Below are positions 11,554 through 23,745 of a DNA stretch of 60,000 nt, in pieces (positions within the stretch are counted from its first letter, which is position 1; each line of letters opens with the position of its first letter). Location of the stretch: assembly GCA_030704615.1 (NCBI GenBank), contig CM060732.1:80749171-80809170 (forward strand), written 5' to 3'. This stretch comes from Takakia lepidozioides (Eukaryota > Streptophyta > Takakiopsida > Takakiales > Takakiaceae). The notes under the pieces are model-generated. The model did no database searches, was not told the DNA's origin, and saw nothing but the letters and a program-made list of their open reading frames with translations. Made by a program: the position numbers and the translations under genes.

Positions 11554-14500
11554 CTAGTACACATCCACATCAACCAACTCCTCATCACTGGACTCTGAAT
11601 CTCCATCGCAACTGTCCTCCGTGGGACATGGATGTGCTTCCTCAGATCGCATGTCTCTGTAAAGTGAAGCAACCTCTTCAGGTGTCACTTGGATGGTCTG
11701 GCCCACCCTGTCACTAGCAACATTGGTCTCTTCAATGTGATTGGGGGCTAAGAGGCCTGATACACTTGCAATATCATCGTTGCAAATGCTCACATCAGAA
11801 ACAGCCCTGCGTGACCTGGGGTTTTTTTCCAGCACCACGTTCCATCTCGGTTCATTCACACACTCAGAGAAAAAAACTTGCTCGACCTGTGATGGGAGCA
11901 CAAAAGGCTGTTCAAGTGGAGGCAACAAGTGGGAGAAATTCACCAATGTGAAGCCAGACTCGTCCTGCTTCATTGACACAGGCTGAGAGCCCACACGTCG
12001 TGCACGTACCCATGAACACAATAGCACCGTGGTGTTTGTGGAGCCATAATCCAATTCTAAAATCTCCTTTATGACACCCACATACCGTACGCTTTCCACC
12101 ACCTGCTCACGGTCAATGCAAGTACTGTCATGCTGGAAAACAGTAGAGACCCCCGAGTCATATGTCACAAAGGGGCTGTTGAGTCCATCTGAAGTAACCC
12201 TGAAGTGGTTTCCATAAGCCGACATGCTCTTGTATGATGTTGCGATTACTGATGGGGGTTTGGACATGTCCAACAATTCCTTGCAGGCTGAATCAGTAGC
12301 ATGGTTGGCAACACTTGACACATGCTGGCGGACTGCTTTTACCAGCCATTCTGCAAAGTGAGGGAGAGCACGGATCTTGTTCTGGTTAGTAGCATTTTCA
12401 GTCTCCAACCTGCATTTCTCCACCTCATAGGACCTGCCAACACACGCACAACCACAGAAATTTATCTAGTGCAACCCCTGCAGCCGATGGAAGAACTACT
12501 GCACACACACCTATACAAAGCATACCCATGCATAGCAGGTACCAGAACGTTTGCCACTTACCCCAACATAATGCTCAAACTGGGATGGTTGTGAATGACG
12601 TAGTCGTGGACAAGCTGCAACAATTCGAGGGTCAACCTCCGTGGTCGACCAACTCCTTCCAATACCCAGCCCGACACTGATTCCTCCTCTCCTGCATCCC
12701 ACACTCTCCGCCTAGTAGCATCAACAGAAGACAAGTACTCTGTACAAAATCCCAATGCCTCGTCAAACACGTAGCCCTCCGCCATACTGCCCTCAGGCTT
12801 CGCCAAGTTTCGCACATACCCTTTAAAATCCTTCATTGCTCTCTCCACCGGGTACATCCACCGAGAAGCTACAGGTCCACACAAATCCACCTCATCCACC
12901 AAGTGGATAAGTAAATGTGTCATAACATCAAAAAATGAGGGTGGGAACTCTTTCTCCAGAAGACAAAGAGTCACTGCCACCTCCTTCTTCAATTCCTCAT
13001 GCTCGGTGGGATCAATGAATTTTGCACAAAGCTTGCGAAACACACGGGACACTCTTAGTATGGCATTGCGAACCCCAGGCGCCATCAACCCACGTAGAGC
13101 AAGTGGGAGGATCTGTTGCATTAGCACGTGATAATCATGTGACTTCAATTGGCTCAACTTTTGTTTGACCACATGTTTTTTGAAAGCAGAGGCATAGCCA
13201 GTGGGTACTTTCAGATTCGTGATAATCTCCAGGAACACCCGCTGCTCTGGTTTTGTGAGCACATATGGCGCATCAGGCATTACCAATGTATCCACTCTGG
13301 TGGGATGGCGTCGTAACCAAAGAGGCTTTCGAATGCCCTGCAATTCCATATCGCGGCGAACTTGCATCGTGTCCTTCTCGCCGAAAATAGTCTTGATTAT
13401 GTTCTCCGTCACGTTCTTCTCGCAATGCATGGTATCAAAAGTGTGGCGGATGATAAGATGCTGCACCATGTGGTCTAACAAATTAGGCACATTGCAATGC
13501 AGTCATGAATGATGTTTACAGCACAGGTTCAGTAAACAAACAATCATGCACAATGAAAAACCAATGCACTGTTTTGTTCCCAAAACACATGTGTGGTAAT
13601 CGCACCTCCCAGTAAGGCAAGTCAAACAGAATGGACAATCGTTTTACGCCATGGAGCTTGGAGGGATCGTTCTGTGCGCCTACAGTCCCACCATCATCAA
13701 TCCATTGTTTGTAATGTCGTGCACGCTCCTTGATTTCGGTGGCTGTCACTGTATGTGGAGCAGGTCTCATGTCTCGCGCCCCATTAAAAAGTCTGGATCT
13801 TCTATAGGCATGATTGTGGGGAAGATAGCGTCGATGCCCCTGGAATATCAATTTCTTACAAGCTGGGGAATATCTGGAATCGACTTGAGGTCCACATGCT
13901 GGACAAGCACAGTACCCTTGGTGAACCTGACCTGATAACAAGCCATAGGCGGGGAAGTCATGTATGGACCACATGAGGACTGCACGCATGTTAAAAGCCC
14001 GCTCTCCTTCAATGGCTGCCACATCCACGGCTGCAACTCCCACCCACAATGTCGTTAGCTCCTCCACTAGTGGTTGCAGGTAAACATCCACATTTTCACT
14101 TGTCACAGATTCCTTTCCAGGAATGAGGAGTGTTAACATGACAAAAAAATTCTTCGTTACCAACCATGGAGGTAGATTATAATTGAGCACCATGATGGGC
14201 CAGGTGGACCAAGAAGTGGATTTGGTGCCATAAGGATTGACCCCATCCAGTGCCAATCCAAGACGCAGATTTCTTGGATCTGAAGCAAAATCCGGCCATG
14301 TGTTGTCAATATGGCACCAAGCCTTACTGTCTGCAGCATGCCGGACCATGCCATCTGCACTTCTATGATTGTTGTGCCACTTCATGAGCTCTGCCAGCGT
14401 CTTAACTCGAAACATCCGTTTCAATCTAGGTATGAGAGGAAAGTATCGCAACACCTTCTTGGGCACCTTCCCACGGCCGTCCATGTATCGACGACTATGG

Positions 14501-15108
14501 CACTTGGGGCAATTAGCAGCCTTTTTGAGGTCTCCACGAAACAATACACATCCACGCTCACAGGCATGGATCTGTTTGTATCCTAGACCCATCATGGCGA
14601 TCATATTTTTGGCCTCATACTGCGATTTCGGCAAGGTGTTTTGTTTGGGCAAAATCTCCAGCCTCAACAATGAAAATAACTCATCCACAAATGCGTTGGT
14701 ACATCTGTGAGTGGCGCAAGAATTGAGCAACATCAATGTGGCAGTCAATCGGTTGTGAACGCTCCCATCGTATAAGGGGATTTGGGACTCTCGCATGAGT
14801 TTTCCATGGTGAAGATCATTTGGCGCGCCTGCTTCTTCTCCGCCCATATTTTCCCCATCAGGCATTTCAGAGGGATTTGCGCCATTCTCAACAGCCTCAT
14901 CATTGTCCAAGTGAAGGGCATTTGGGGCAGGTGTGGGATTCTCCCGGAGGGTATCTGATATTTCAAATGCATCTTGCACAGCACGGGCAATCTGGCCCCG
15001 TAGCCCATTGCCGTCTTGTCCATCCAAATTGACGTCGTTTGCAACACTCTCTAGGCTACATTCAGCCTCCACTTCAGAGTCGGATGTAATGTAGCCCTGT
15101 GAACGCAA
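11554..15108 (-). CDS. TNP2-like CACTA transposase
   Basis: Three exons read on the minus strand. Exon 1 (15108-13606) holds the Transposase_21 (tnp2) domain: MFRVKTLAELMKWH, LALDGVNPYG, MWSIHDFPAYGLLSG and a CPACG zinc-type motif. The Asp residues in ALDG and IHDFPA fit the catalytic positions of this DDE family. Exon 2 (about 13474-12562) has TFDTMHCEKNVTENI and the DUF4218 signature YPVERAMKDFKGYVRN. Exon 3 (12433-11554) carries DUF4216 features (SVRYVGVIKEILELDYG, FTLVNFSHL) and an acidic tail ending at a stop. The exon 2/3 junction is in phase with GTAAGT and GGCAG. At intron 1 the canonical donor (GAG then GTGCGA) and the only AG (TTGTTAG) leave the frame off by one base. Either a non-canonical site or a disabling indel is present. 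The ATG at 15108 sits in a likely acceptor (TTCACAG then GGC), so an upstream exon may exist. Function: cuts and moves the element in the nucleus. Confidence 0.88.
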
Positions 15109-15569
15109 ATGAAATCATAAATTGGGATACGATGAACAGGCTTTTTTCAAAACTCCCAGATTATGAAATTTCATTTAAACACTGTCATGTAAGCAAACAC
15201 TTTGTAGAATTGCACTAGTTCAATACAGGTGAATGCTACAAGTCTCCCCCGCACTTGCGAATCAGGAGACGAAATTGGTCGGCCACAGACTTCATTTCGA
15301 AGCAGCTTGTGGAGCTCAGACACAAACACAAATGAAAACTACTCTCATATAATACGGCAAAGTAGGAACACAGTTTTCATCGAAAAACAAAACAAACATA
15401 CCCTCTGTGATAGAGGGAGACATCCCCACATACAGACAGCTATCTGCACAGACCAACAAAGTGAAAGCTCTCAACAAATATGCCCAAGTGGGCAGTGCGT
15501 TGAAGGCATGACACATGGCAACAAACTGCCAAAAGCCCAAAATGCATATTGCCTTCACACATGGCAGTC

Positions 15570-15800
15570 AACAACGACCATGTAGTCATGACCCTGACTA
15601 CATGACTCCAGTACAACCAATGGAAGAACACCACGTAGTTGAAATGTCCATGATCCACGGTCATGAAGTCATGGACATGACTACTCTGACGCACTACCGA
15701 CTACATGACTCCATCACTACGACTCCATGACTCCAATACATCCAACGGAAGAACGACACGTAGTTCGGACTCCAGTCACTCCCACGACTGTCCAAAATGC
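15570..15800. repeat. Internal CATGACT-rich direct repeats between divergent genes
   Basis: Two copies of a block containing CATGACTCCA.TACA.CCAA.GGAAGAAC and then CACGTAGTT start near 15600 and 15722. They sit between the minus-strand transposase and the plus-strand accessory frame. The words match those in the terminal arms, so this may be an internal binding zone or the shared promoter region. No gene is seen from 15109 to 16695. Confidence 0.5.
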
Positions 15801-16695
15801 GGACATGCGCGGGCGTGCTGCGAGCATGTCAGAGTGCGTGCGTCGTGCAAGGCGTACCGGGACTGTACACTGTCGAAGGTTTGGGTCCCTCCCATACTTT
15901 GTTAGGTGTTTTTTGGCCATCGGTAGAAACTGCGAGATCCCTCCATGGCATATTTTGCAGTTGCACAATATTTTGCGGTGCCCTTGTGCAATGGCATGCG
16001 CCTCCTCTAGTCGCCACAGTTTCTCATCTTTCCTGCGCACACGGAGTCGTTGAGCTGTTAGCCGAAACCCCGCTCTCGTTGTATACATTGTACTTACACA
16101 GGGGGTGTGCAAGGGTCTTTGCAGCTGATGTCAGACTGCCATGGTCAGGCCCTCCCCGTGCGGTCCTCTGACTGCGTATGAGAAGCTAAGGGAGACCTGC
16201 ATTGCTCGCAACAAAGAGGTTGAGGCGGAGTTGTTTGGTTCGCACCCACTGTGAGTATACTGAGAGGCGGCTCACCCTAGTGTTGTGGCCTAAATCTCGC
16301 AGGAGAGCATTCCACCTCAACCGGAGTGCTCAACTGACCCGAATACTTTAGTTTGGGGTTGTCAGACATCGCATTGCAGGGGCTTGTCATTAGGGTTTTT
16401 TTTTTAAAATGTGAGAGGTCTACGGTTTAGCCTGAAATTGCCCGCATCCTTGTCTTTTGGGTTTACGAGTTTTTCTACATTCCCAGTGTTGGGATTGCAT
16501 TGCTAAGTACACAGAATGATGGTTGTGAGGCGACGCCTGTCTCCACACTATCATGGCGCACCATGAAGAGAGCGGGATTGGTTAATTTCTTCATGGGGCG
16601 AGGATTGCAGGCTTCTTGCTCCGAAACCAAAGCGTGCTTGCCGTCGACCTCCACTACCCACGGGACCACCCAGACGCAGTGGAAGGCTAGAAACA

Positions 16696-18323
16696 ATGGC
16701 CGACGAGGCACGACAGTATGTAGACGAAGACGAGGAGGAGGATTTGTTGTGTGTCCCTGCGGGCGAGCACACTGGCGATTCTAGCGAAGATATTCTTCGC
16801 CACCCAGCTCCTGCACCCTCGCTTCCCCAGAAACGCCCGTCGCCGGCAAAATCACCATCTGTAAGCACCTCCTCACTATGACGCCACATCTTCAGCATTT
16901 CTATGCATTCACATGCTCAGCATACCCATGAAGGAAGCATGCAAATGTACAGAACGTGTCTGAGACTTTCTTAGCATTCCAGGATGTAAATGCACTTCCC
17001 ACACAGAAGAGGTTGAAAGGTGGAAGCCACAGAAAATCTGGCAGTGGACGTGGCACAACTTTGAATGCAATCACATTTGGAAAGTTCTCACTTTGGGAAT
17101 TTCACATTGGGGAGATGGCATTGCTAGAAAAATTGGGATGTAGGAAGGAAGGGATGCCCGAGCATATAGGCAGTGAAACCCCACAATGGGATAGGAAATC
17201 AACCCCTTTTGCTATATCTTCATCGTGTACATAGTTTGGGTTAAAGTCAAAGGCTCTTACTAAGAGGTTGATACATAGTGATGTTTCTGTTTACAACTAA
17301 AATGCAATGTCCATTCAAATGAGTCCATCTACCCACTGATGCAAGTACTTGTATGCACGCTTTGATACAAGCATGCCAATGGTTTTTGAGGTCTCCCCAC
17401 TAGGTAGGCTTTGGAATTGGCCATGTAGATTTGGCTCAGCCCCCACTTTTCTGAATGGGTAAACAGAAGTGTGGGGCACCTGATGAGTCTGAGGGGATGA
17501 GGACCTGCTCATAGGAGGATGAGTACAATCAAAGCTTTAAAATGGCAGGTGCACGGCGTTAATTTGTTCTAAGTTGCCATGATTTCATTTGAATGCTTTG
17601 ATTGACTTTAATGTTTGAATTGGTTTTTATTTTGTGCAGGCCAGGAAGAGGCGAGCTTCCATCGAAGGCACTGCAGCTGTGGTGGGCAGTCCATCGGGGC
17701 GGGGGTTGTTCAAACAAGTCAACCCTGCTACAAACAAGTCCCCAAGCGCAGAACGACCACCTCCACGACCTATTCCACAGTACCCTCCGTACACACATTA
17801 CCCACATGCCTACCCCACCCCCAATCAGTATGGCGCTGCGGGCCCTTACAACCCGCACATCCAATACAAGCCCCCTCCAGGTGGTTACCCACAGCAGCCA
17901 TATGCCCATTCTCCTTCACCTATTCCCCCTTACCTCCTAGACCCACATGCTTACCCGACATCTACACGTCCACCATACGAACCTTTTGGGCCATACGGTG
18001 GGCGATACTGTCCCGCCCCCCATTCCCCATGGCAACCCCCAGCTGCCCCACCACCTGAGGTGGCAAAGGAAGAGACCCCTATGACCAAGAAGGAGCGAGC
18101 TAATGCTTTGAGGCGGGCGAACAGGCGTGCCAGGGCAGAGGCAATCCGAAACCATGATGCGCGAGACGAAGATGGACTCCCCCCTCAAGTGCTTCCGGTT
18201 GACAAAGCTGGAGAGCCCATTGGACCAGCACGCAATACCCGGCATGCAGCCCTCAAAGGCCAGATGTGGCGTTTGTGTGACATGTCAATGCATATTGCAG
18301 CGCAGGATGAAGGCATCTGTTGA
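16696..18323 (+). CDS. Accessory CACTA protein, proline-rich with basic motif
   Basis: Exon 1 (16696-16860) begins MADEARQYVDEDEEEDLL and ends at GTAAGC. Exon 2 (17640-18323) starts after TTTGTGCAG in the same phase. A further exon near 16981-17060 (KRLKGGSHRKSGSGRG) is possible. Exon 2 encodes a Pro/Tyr-rich region (residues about 80-195, HYPHAYPTPNQYG and PPGGYPQQPYAHSP), then a basic segment TKKERANALRRANRRARAEA. It ends with VLPVDKAGEPIGPARNTRHA and GQMWRLCDMSM. The last part recalls the start of the Ptta/EnSpm transposase (Transposase_24) domain, which normally continues further; here a stop follows at 18321. A LINE insertion 75 bp later may have cut the gene. By analogy with TNPA it could bind the terminal arms, but that is inference. 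Confidence 0.6.
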
Positions 18324-18397
18324 GGCTCGGCTTGTAAGTTCACACACCAGCCTATTTTCCCTCTTTGCCTTGGCTGATTGTTGTTTATAATGTGAAA

Positions 18398-19304
18398 CAG
18401 GCTAAGTCCTGGCAGAAGAGAGTAGAAAAGATTCTCAAGGACCTGGACCTGGATCCGCAAGTATTGACCCAGCTGGATAAATCTGACTTAGAGGCTGTAG
18501 TGTCTGAAGGCATGTCTGTTGCCATCAGATTGTCTGATGAAAATGAAGTTAGGCAGAGAACTTCCCTGAAGTTGTTTCCAGTCAGTGACATGGGGGTGGA
18601 CATCTTGGATGACCTCAAGGGTCTACCCACAAGTTGGAAGTAGACTGAAATTTAAACTCAGGGCAGGAAGCCTACCTTTGAACAACAAACAGAAGCAGAG
18701 AGGAAAGGGAGAGTGCAATTGTCCGTAGTGTGGGCAATCTGAAGACAATATTCATTTTCTGATACACTGTCCGGGGTTCTCTCACCAAAGAGACGTTGTC
18801 TTCAATTCAATCAAGGGAATTGTGCCTGTACCCCTGTTTACCAACTTTGAAACTCTCGAGGCTGAGCCAAAAGCCGCGGCCCTCCTGAGGCCTAGTTTTG
18901 GGGCAAATCACACCCAGCAGATTGATGCTTGTGTGAAGGGTTTTCTAGAGGATATCTGGAAAACCCGGATTAAATCTTTATATGAAGGTAAGTCTTACTA
19001 CCAACGTCAACCCCTGACTGAGGTAGGTTCTGTTCCTTTTGTTCCCGCTCAAACTGGGGGGGTCAATGGCCAGAAGGCTACGGCAAACAACGTCTTATGA
19101 GTACAATGTATAATGGGGTGTCCATTTCCCCCATTTTACACCATGTTAGGAGGGAAGTACGAAGTGCCACCAGGCTTTGTCATTGAATTCTCCAAATTAT
19201 GTCCCCGGCAATCAGGTTTTTCTTGAAGGGGTGTTGCCTGTGGAGTGAACTAAAGTGTTCATTCACCTTGTCGCAAGGTGCTTGAAGGCTTTTCTTTAAG
19301 GGGG
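18398..19304 (+). pseudogene. LINE 3' fragment, copy 1
   Basis: Begins abruptly at AAACAGGCTAAGTCCTGGC and encodes KSWQKRVEKILKDLDLDPQV and LDKSDLEAVVSEGMSVAIRL, followed by an RNase-H/zf-RVT-like tail (IHFLIHCPGFSHQRDVVFNS). All of these match the 3' half of the LINE at 45990-48927. The start is 5'-truncated, as is common for LINE insertions. 3' non-coding sequence continues to about 19304. The AACAG at its first bases follows a donor-like GTAAGT (about 18332), so the insertion may supply a 3' splice site to the accessory gene. Confidence 0.85.
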
Positions 19305-20170
19305 GACCTGCCTTGGAGTACAGATCTGCTATATGGGTTGATAGCTCCAACCAGGCTAAGTCTCTAGAATCCATTCAAGTGGGGGTGCTTAAGGAGTGTA
19401 TGTCAGCATGCTCCAAAACAGCCAATGTGGTTGTTCGGGGTGAGTTTGGCATTCCATCCTTAAGCTCCCGACGAGATGAATTCAAGGTCAGATGGTGGGG
19501 TCAGCTGCAACATATGCCCAACACCAGATATCCTAAGTTGATCGACTCTATATCTTGGAAACAGGACCGCCCTGTCAAACAGGCTAAGTCCTGGCAGAAG
19601 AGAGTAGAAAAGATTCTCAAGGACCTGGACCTGGATCCGCAAGTCTTGACCCTGCTGGATAAATCTGCCTTAGAGGCTGTAGTGTCTGAAGCCATGTTTG
19701 TTGCCATGAGATTGTCTGATGAAATGAAGTTAGGCAGAGAACTTCCCTGAACTTCTTTCTAGTCAGTGACATGGGGGTGGACATCTTGGATGACCTCAAG
19801 GGTCTACCCACTCTCGGCACTAGACTGAAATTTAAACTCAGGGCAGGAAGCAAGCCTACCTTTGAACAGCAAACAGAAGCAGAGAGGAAAGGGAGAGTGC
19901 AATTGTCCGTTGTGTGGGCAATCTGAAGACAGTATTCATTTTCTGATACACTGTCCGGGGTTCTCTCACCAAAGAGACGTTGTCTTCAATTCAATCAAGG
20001 GAATTGTGCCTGTACCCCTGTTCACCAACTTTGAAAGTTGAGAGGCTGAGCCAAAAGCCCAGGCCTTCCTGAGGCCTAGTTTTTGGGCAAATCACACACA
20101 GCAGATTGATGCTTGTGTGAAGGGTTTTCTAGAGGATATCTGGAAAACCCGGATTATTGGATTACTAGAA
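19305..20170 (+). pseudogene. LINE 3' fragment, copy 2
   Basis: Starts at GACCTGCCTTGGAGTAC and encodes SAIWVDSSNQAKSLESIQVG, then VVRGEFGIPSLSSRRDEF, overlapping and extending copy 1 at its 5' side. From about 19577 it repeats copy 1 almost exactly, with a frameshift in DEMKLGRELP near 19720. It ends near GGAAAACCCGGATTA, which is itself duplicated. The two fragments are in the same orientation, so either two insertions or one insertion plus duplication occurred. Confidence 0.85.
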
Positions 20171-20814
20171 AACCCGGATTACCCGAACCTGGCAAAGTTG
20201 TGAAGTGGGTGGGGTCCTCATTTTACATACCAATCTGTAAGTGTGGATAGAGGAGGGTCTGATCAGAGTTGTCGTGCAATGATGATGTCAGGGCAGTATT
20301 TGAAACTGCAATAGTGAGAGTGAGTGTGAGTGTTAACATGACTTTTTGTGGTCATTAACATAGGGTAGTGTTGTGCTGGTGATTACTCTTCTGCATTAGC
20401 TGCATTTGTCACTCAGCTCTCTGTATTACTGCAGACATAGTGACTAGGTTAGTGGGCGCGGGGATACCAATATTGGTTGCATCCCAACAGTATGTCTGAC
20501 AAACCTCTGTTCAATCACTGTTGTCACAGAATGGTATGTCGCTCGTCAGGTTGACCATGCTAGCATACTGAGCTGGTACATGACAAATGCAGGCAAAGGA
20601 GCGAGGCCGAAGTCCATCGTTGCATGAAATCCAGGAAGGTTCAGTAAGCAGAACATTGACCAGCGAGCGGATGGTGAGATCCACGTGATCATTCTTTCTC
20701 CCATTTTTTGTCGATTATTTTGTTCTAGGCATTTTCCCTACCAACGGCATGATGTTCTCATGTTGTTCATGGACTTGCGTGGACCTGGCAGGAGGGGACC
20801 TCTGGGTATTCAGC
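20171..20814. other. No recognised gene; interior of inner CACTA
   Basis: There are no long frames, apart from two TGTGAGTG-type short repeats near 20320. It may be intron or 5' sequence of the following phosphatase-like gene. Confidence 0.4.
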
Positions 20815-21951
20815 AATTGCTCGCAAAGTGGAGGATATGGAAAGAGCACAGGGTGCACAACACAAAGATATGATGGATTTGAAGGCTACAATATCGCATG
20901 TGATGATGTACCAGAAGGCCATGGCTGAGAAATTTGGGACAGGTTTGACTTGCCTGGCATGTCACCAGGTAACGTCACTCCCGTTGATGCATTCGAGGAT
21001 GATGTGCAGGTGGAGCATGTTGGCCCAGGTGGAGGGGACGACACCCCTACCAAGGAACTTACGCGTCCTCGTGCAGTTCTGTCACACTGTGCGGTAGTGG
21101 AGGCGCATGCAGAACTCCGGCCTGCTGCTGTCGCGGTGGGGGCATCTGAGACAACCCTGGACATTGACCTTGTTTCCCCGCGGGCAGATATTACCCAGCA
21201 ACCCACGGTTGTCACTTCCACTCCCAACCTTCAATTAATGTCGGAGAATGTCGTGCACACAATAGTGGAGAAGGGCAAGCATTTGCTCATCCTAGATATT
21301 AATGGATTGCTGTGTGAGTGCGTCCATGTCGGGAGCGGTAATGCGTTTGTGGTTCCAAATGGCCTTGAGCACAAATTATGTGGTAGCAAGATGGTCGTTG
21401 TAAGGCCTGGTTGCAAAGCTTTTTTGGACAAGTGTTTTGAACACTTTGAAGTGGCAGCATGGTCTTGTATGCAACCACGTAACTTCCTACCCACAGTGGA
21501 CTGGCTTTTCCATGGGCACCGTGACCTTGCATTCAAGTGGGATGGGGGATATTGTGAGCAGTCCACTGACATGGATGGGAGCCTGCCCATGAAACCACGG
21601 TTTCTGAAGAACCTATCTACAGTGTGGCGGGACAACTGTGTCTGGAATCCTGAAACCACTCTTCTTGTTGACGACACACCGCACAAGGGGTCAAAAAATC
21701 CAGCATACAGCGCCATTTTCCCACTGCCTTGGAGAAGTCGTTCTGTAGAGGCGCACAATGATAATTTCCTTCTGACCAGCTTATGGCCCTTCTTGGAGGG
21801 GGCAGCTAAGGCTCCGAGCATTCCAGAATATCTCAAAGGGCAACCCACATTTGGGCAACAAGCTATCAGCCCTCGAGCCATTCAGCCTCGCTGGGTAACA
21901 TACTTTGTAGTGTGGTACACAGTGCCAGACATTAGAGGCATTTTTGTGTGA
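20815..21951 (+). CDS. FCP1-like HAD phosphatase carried by the CACTA element
   Basis: A first frame (20828-20940) encodes a short helical stretch with KDMMDLKATISHVMMYQKAM. It is linked, with a frame change (possible intron), to the 20950-21951 frame. Residues about 105-300 hold KGKHLLILDINGLLCE, then VVVRPGCKAFLDKCFEHFEV and TTLLVDDTPHKGSKNPAYSA. These are the three blocks of the FCP1/NLI-interacting HAD phosphatase fold. In catalytically proven members the first motif is DxDxT; here it is DINGL, so the second Asp and the Thr are replaced. A D-x-NGLL form also occurs in a plant-specific branch, as I recall it. The tail may splice at PRW/GTAACA. The gene lies wholly inside the transposon between its ends. 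It could be captured host sequence or a transposon-encoded regulator; activity is unlikely without the second Asp. Confidence 0.72.
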
Positions 21952-22141
21952 CTCCCTTGTGCCATTGCCAGCCTCATTTGTGCTTAAGTTGTGGCAGTAA
22001 AACATGTTGTGATAGAGTTTGTCAAATTACTGTCGCAGTGTCAACTGTAGGCATTGACAGTTTGGGTGCATCTTATTGTGTTAGTGTAATTTGAGTTCCC
22101 AGTGTAGATAATATACATTTTTGGTGCTTGTTGGTTGGTTG

Positions 22142-22670
22142 TAGGTGCTTGGCCATGAACGAGGCCCCCCAAATCAAAGGGCAGCACACCTTCACCCTTT
22201 GAGGAAGCCGACACCACTGATCCCTGATTCGCAGAATGGGGTAAGTGTATGCATCTGCTATTCTCCCCTTCCCGACCGGGATAGACAAATTGTTATTAGC
22301 TCCTTGTAGACCTTGTAGACACAATACGTTCCACGATCCATGTTCCACAATTCTCATGCAATCTGCCATGTTTGGGCTGGGATGGCAGTTCATGGTGGGA
22401 GACCATGTCAAGCTCATAGACACTGTTTCGCGATCAACAGCCGGATCTGGCCACACTGCTGGTCTCCAAGGGATGGAGGTGAGTGAAGGGTACCCTGTTG
22501 TGCCAGAAGGCTATGTGGCCATCCACATTGATGATGTCCGCATTCCCAATGCCCCTCTACCATATCACAACAAATCCATGAAGCCTCATCACACTGAGTT
22601 GGGAGACACTGTAGGTTACATTACTGTGTGGAGTGACAAACTAGTGAAGACCTTGCAGACAAAGAGATGA
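22142..22670 (+). CDS. DUF8039-like C-terminal exon(s)
   Basis: A small exon after TTGTAG at about 22142 (VLGHERGPPNQRAAHLHP) ends at GTAAGTG near 22240. A second one covers about 22320-22670. It reads GDHVKLIDTV, GYVAIHIDDVRIPNAPLPY and ELGDTVGYITVWSDKLV, then stops. The pattern of a GDxV start, a valine-rich VxVDxVxxxxAxLP strand and LGDTVGxxxxWxxxL resembles the DUF8039 domain found in plant transposon-related proteins, recalled by shape only. It probably forms the 3' end of the same transcription unit as the phosphatase frame: same strand, about 190 bp between exons, and intron signals at both ends. Confidence 0.5.
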
Positions 22671-23039
22671 GGCAGGTCGGCTAGCATCGTGGATTTCTTG
22701 GGGATTTCCACCTGTGCCTCATCCGGATTTGGCAACTACGGTAACTTATAGTAGTGACAGTTTCTCTGAATTGACTGTCCAATTTTGACATGTTGGATTT
22801 TCTCATGCATGTTGTTGCAAACTTATGCCTCATTAATGAGCAATGTGGTGGTAGGTGGTATGTCCCCATTGCACACACTATGGTTGGTTATGTTGTTGCT
22901 GTTCATATGTGGTTGATAATGGTGATGCTGGATGGTGATGTTGCTGCTATTGTGGTCTTTCAGAATTACGTCTGTGCCACTTTTGTGCCACTTTTGTGCC
23001 TAAAGTCTTGCTGTATACATGATTGTGATGTTGTATGGC
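22671..23039. other. 3' flank of accessory gene; no gene seen
   Basis: T- and GT-rich sequence with scattered short frames. It is consistent with a 3' UTR and the inner edge of the terminal arm. Confidence 0.4.
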
Positions 23040-23745
23040 ACATGCACGTGGCACCCTATTGGCTGCCTCTGTGGCATATCCACGTGTCCGTCTAGAGTCA
23101 TAACCATGAGTACCGAACCCAATATGATACGTGTATGAGCATATTACATTCCGACACGTGACCCCCTAAGGTCCCCGCGCAGTTGGTCCTATGACTCCAT
23201 ATGCAGAACGTCCAGTCAAATGTATGTCTACGAAGCAGCACGTGAGGTTTAGAGGATCGTGCACGTGGCACCACCTGGGACTACAACGTCCTCATGGAAT
23301 CCCCTGTTCATGGAATATACCGTACTGCGCCAGTCGTAGGTATGACTGGCAAGAATCCACCACAGCTCTCAAAAGTCCAGCACGTGGGCACACACGAATG
23401 TGGCATATGGTGTCCCCAGATGCTGCCACGTGTTGACCCCAAATTTCCCCCCATGAAGACATACATGTGACTGCCAAGCCCCGTCCCCCACAGTGACACG
23501 TGGCAATGATATGTCGCACCACGCGTTTCTTCTATGACGCGACACGTGCTGTCGTTTAATTCCCTCGTCCGCTGTCATAGCTGGCAGTGAGGGCTGGTGT
23601 CGTAGTCTGACACGTGGCATGTTCTGTAGCCACCACGTGTCTGTCTGACACTGCGGCTGACATGGACTACACTGTCCGTTCAGTCATTCAGTAATGCCAG
23701 CGTGTATGACTACCCCCACAGCTGCTCTGGCGCCACGTGACAGCC
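23040..23745. promoter_or_regulatory. Twelve-site CACGTG (G-box) cluster in CACTA right arm
   Basis: CACGTG occurs near 23045, 23080, 23155, 23239, 23264, 23382, 23426, 23498, 23542, 23610, 23634 and 23734. About 0.2 would be expected by chance in 700 bp. Several lie in the longer word ACACGTGGCA, and both orientations occur. Subterminal repeats of this density are where CACTA TNPA-type proteins bind. The core is also the plant bZIP/bHLH G-box. The left arm of this element lacks it, but the outer CACTA left arm has three. Confidence 0.8.

Noticed and set aside
20950-21951. Active FCP1 phosphatase
   Set aside because: The first HAD motif is DINGL, lacking the second Asp and the Thr of DxDxT, so catalytic activity is not claimed.
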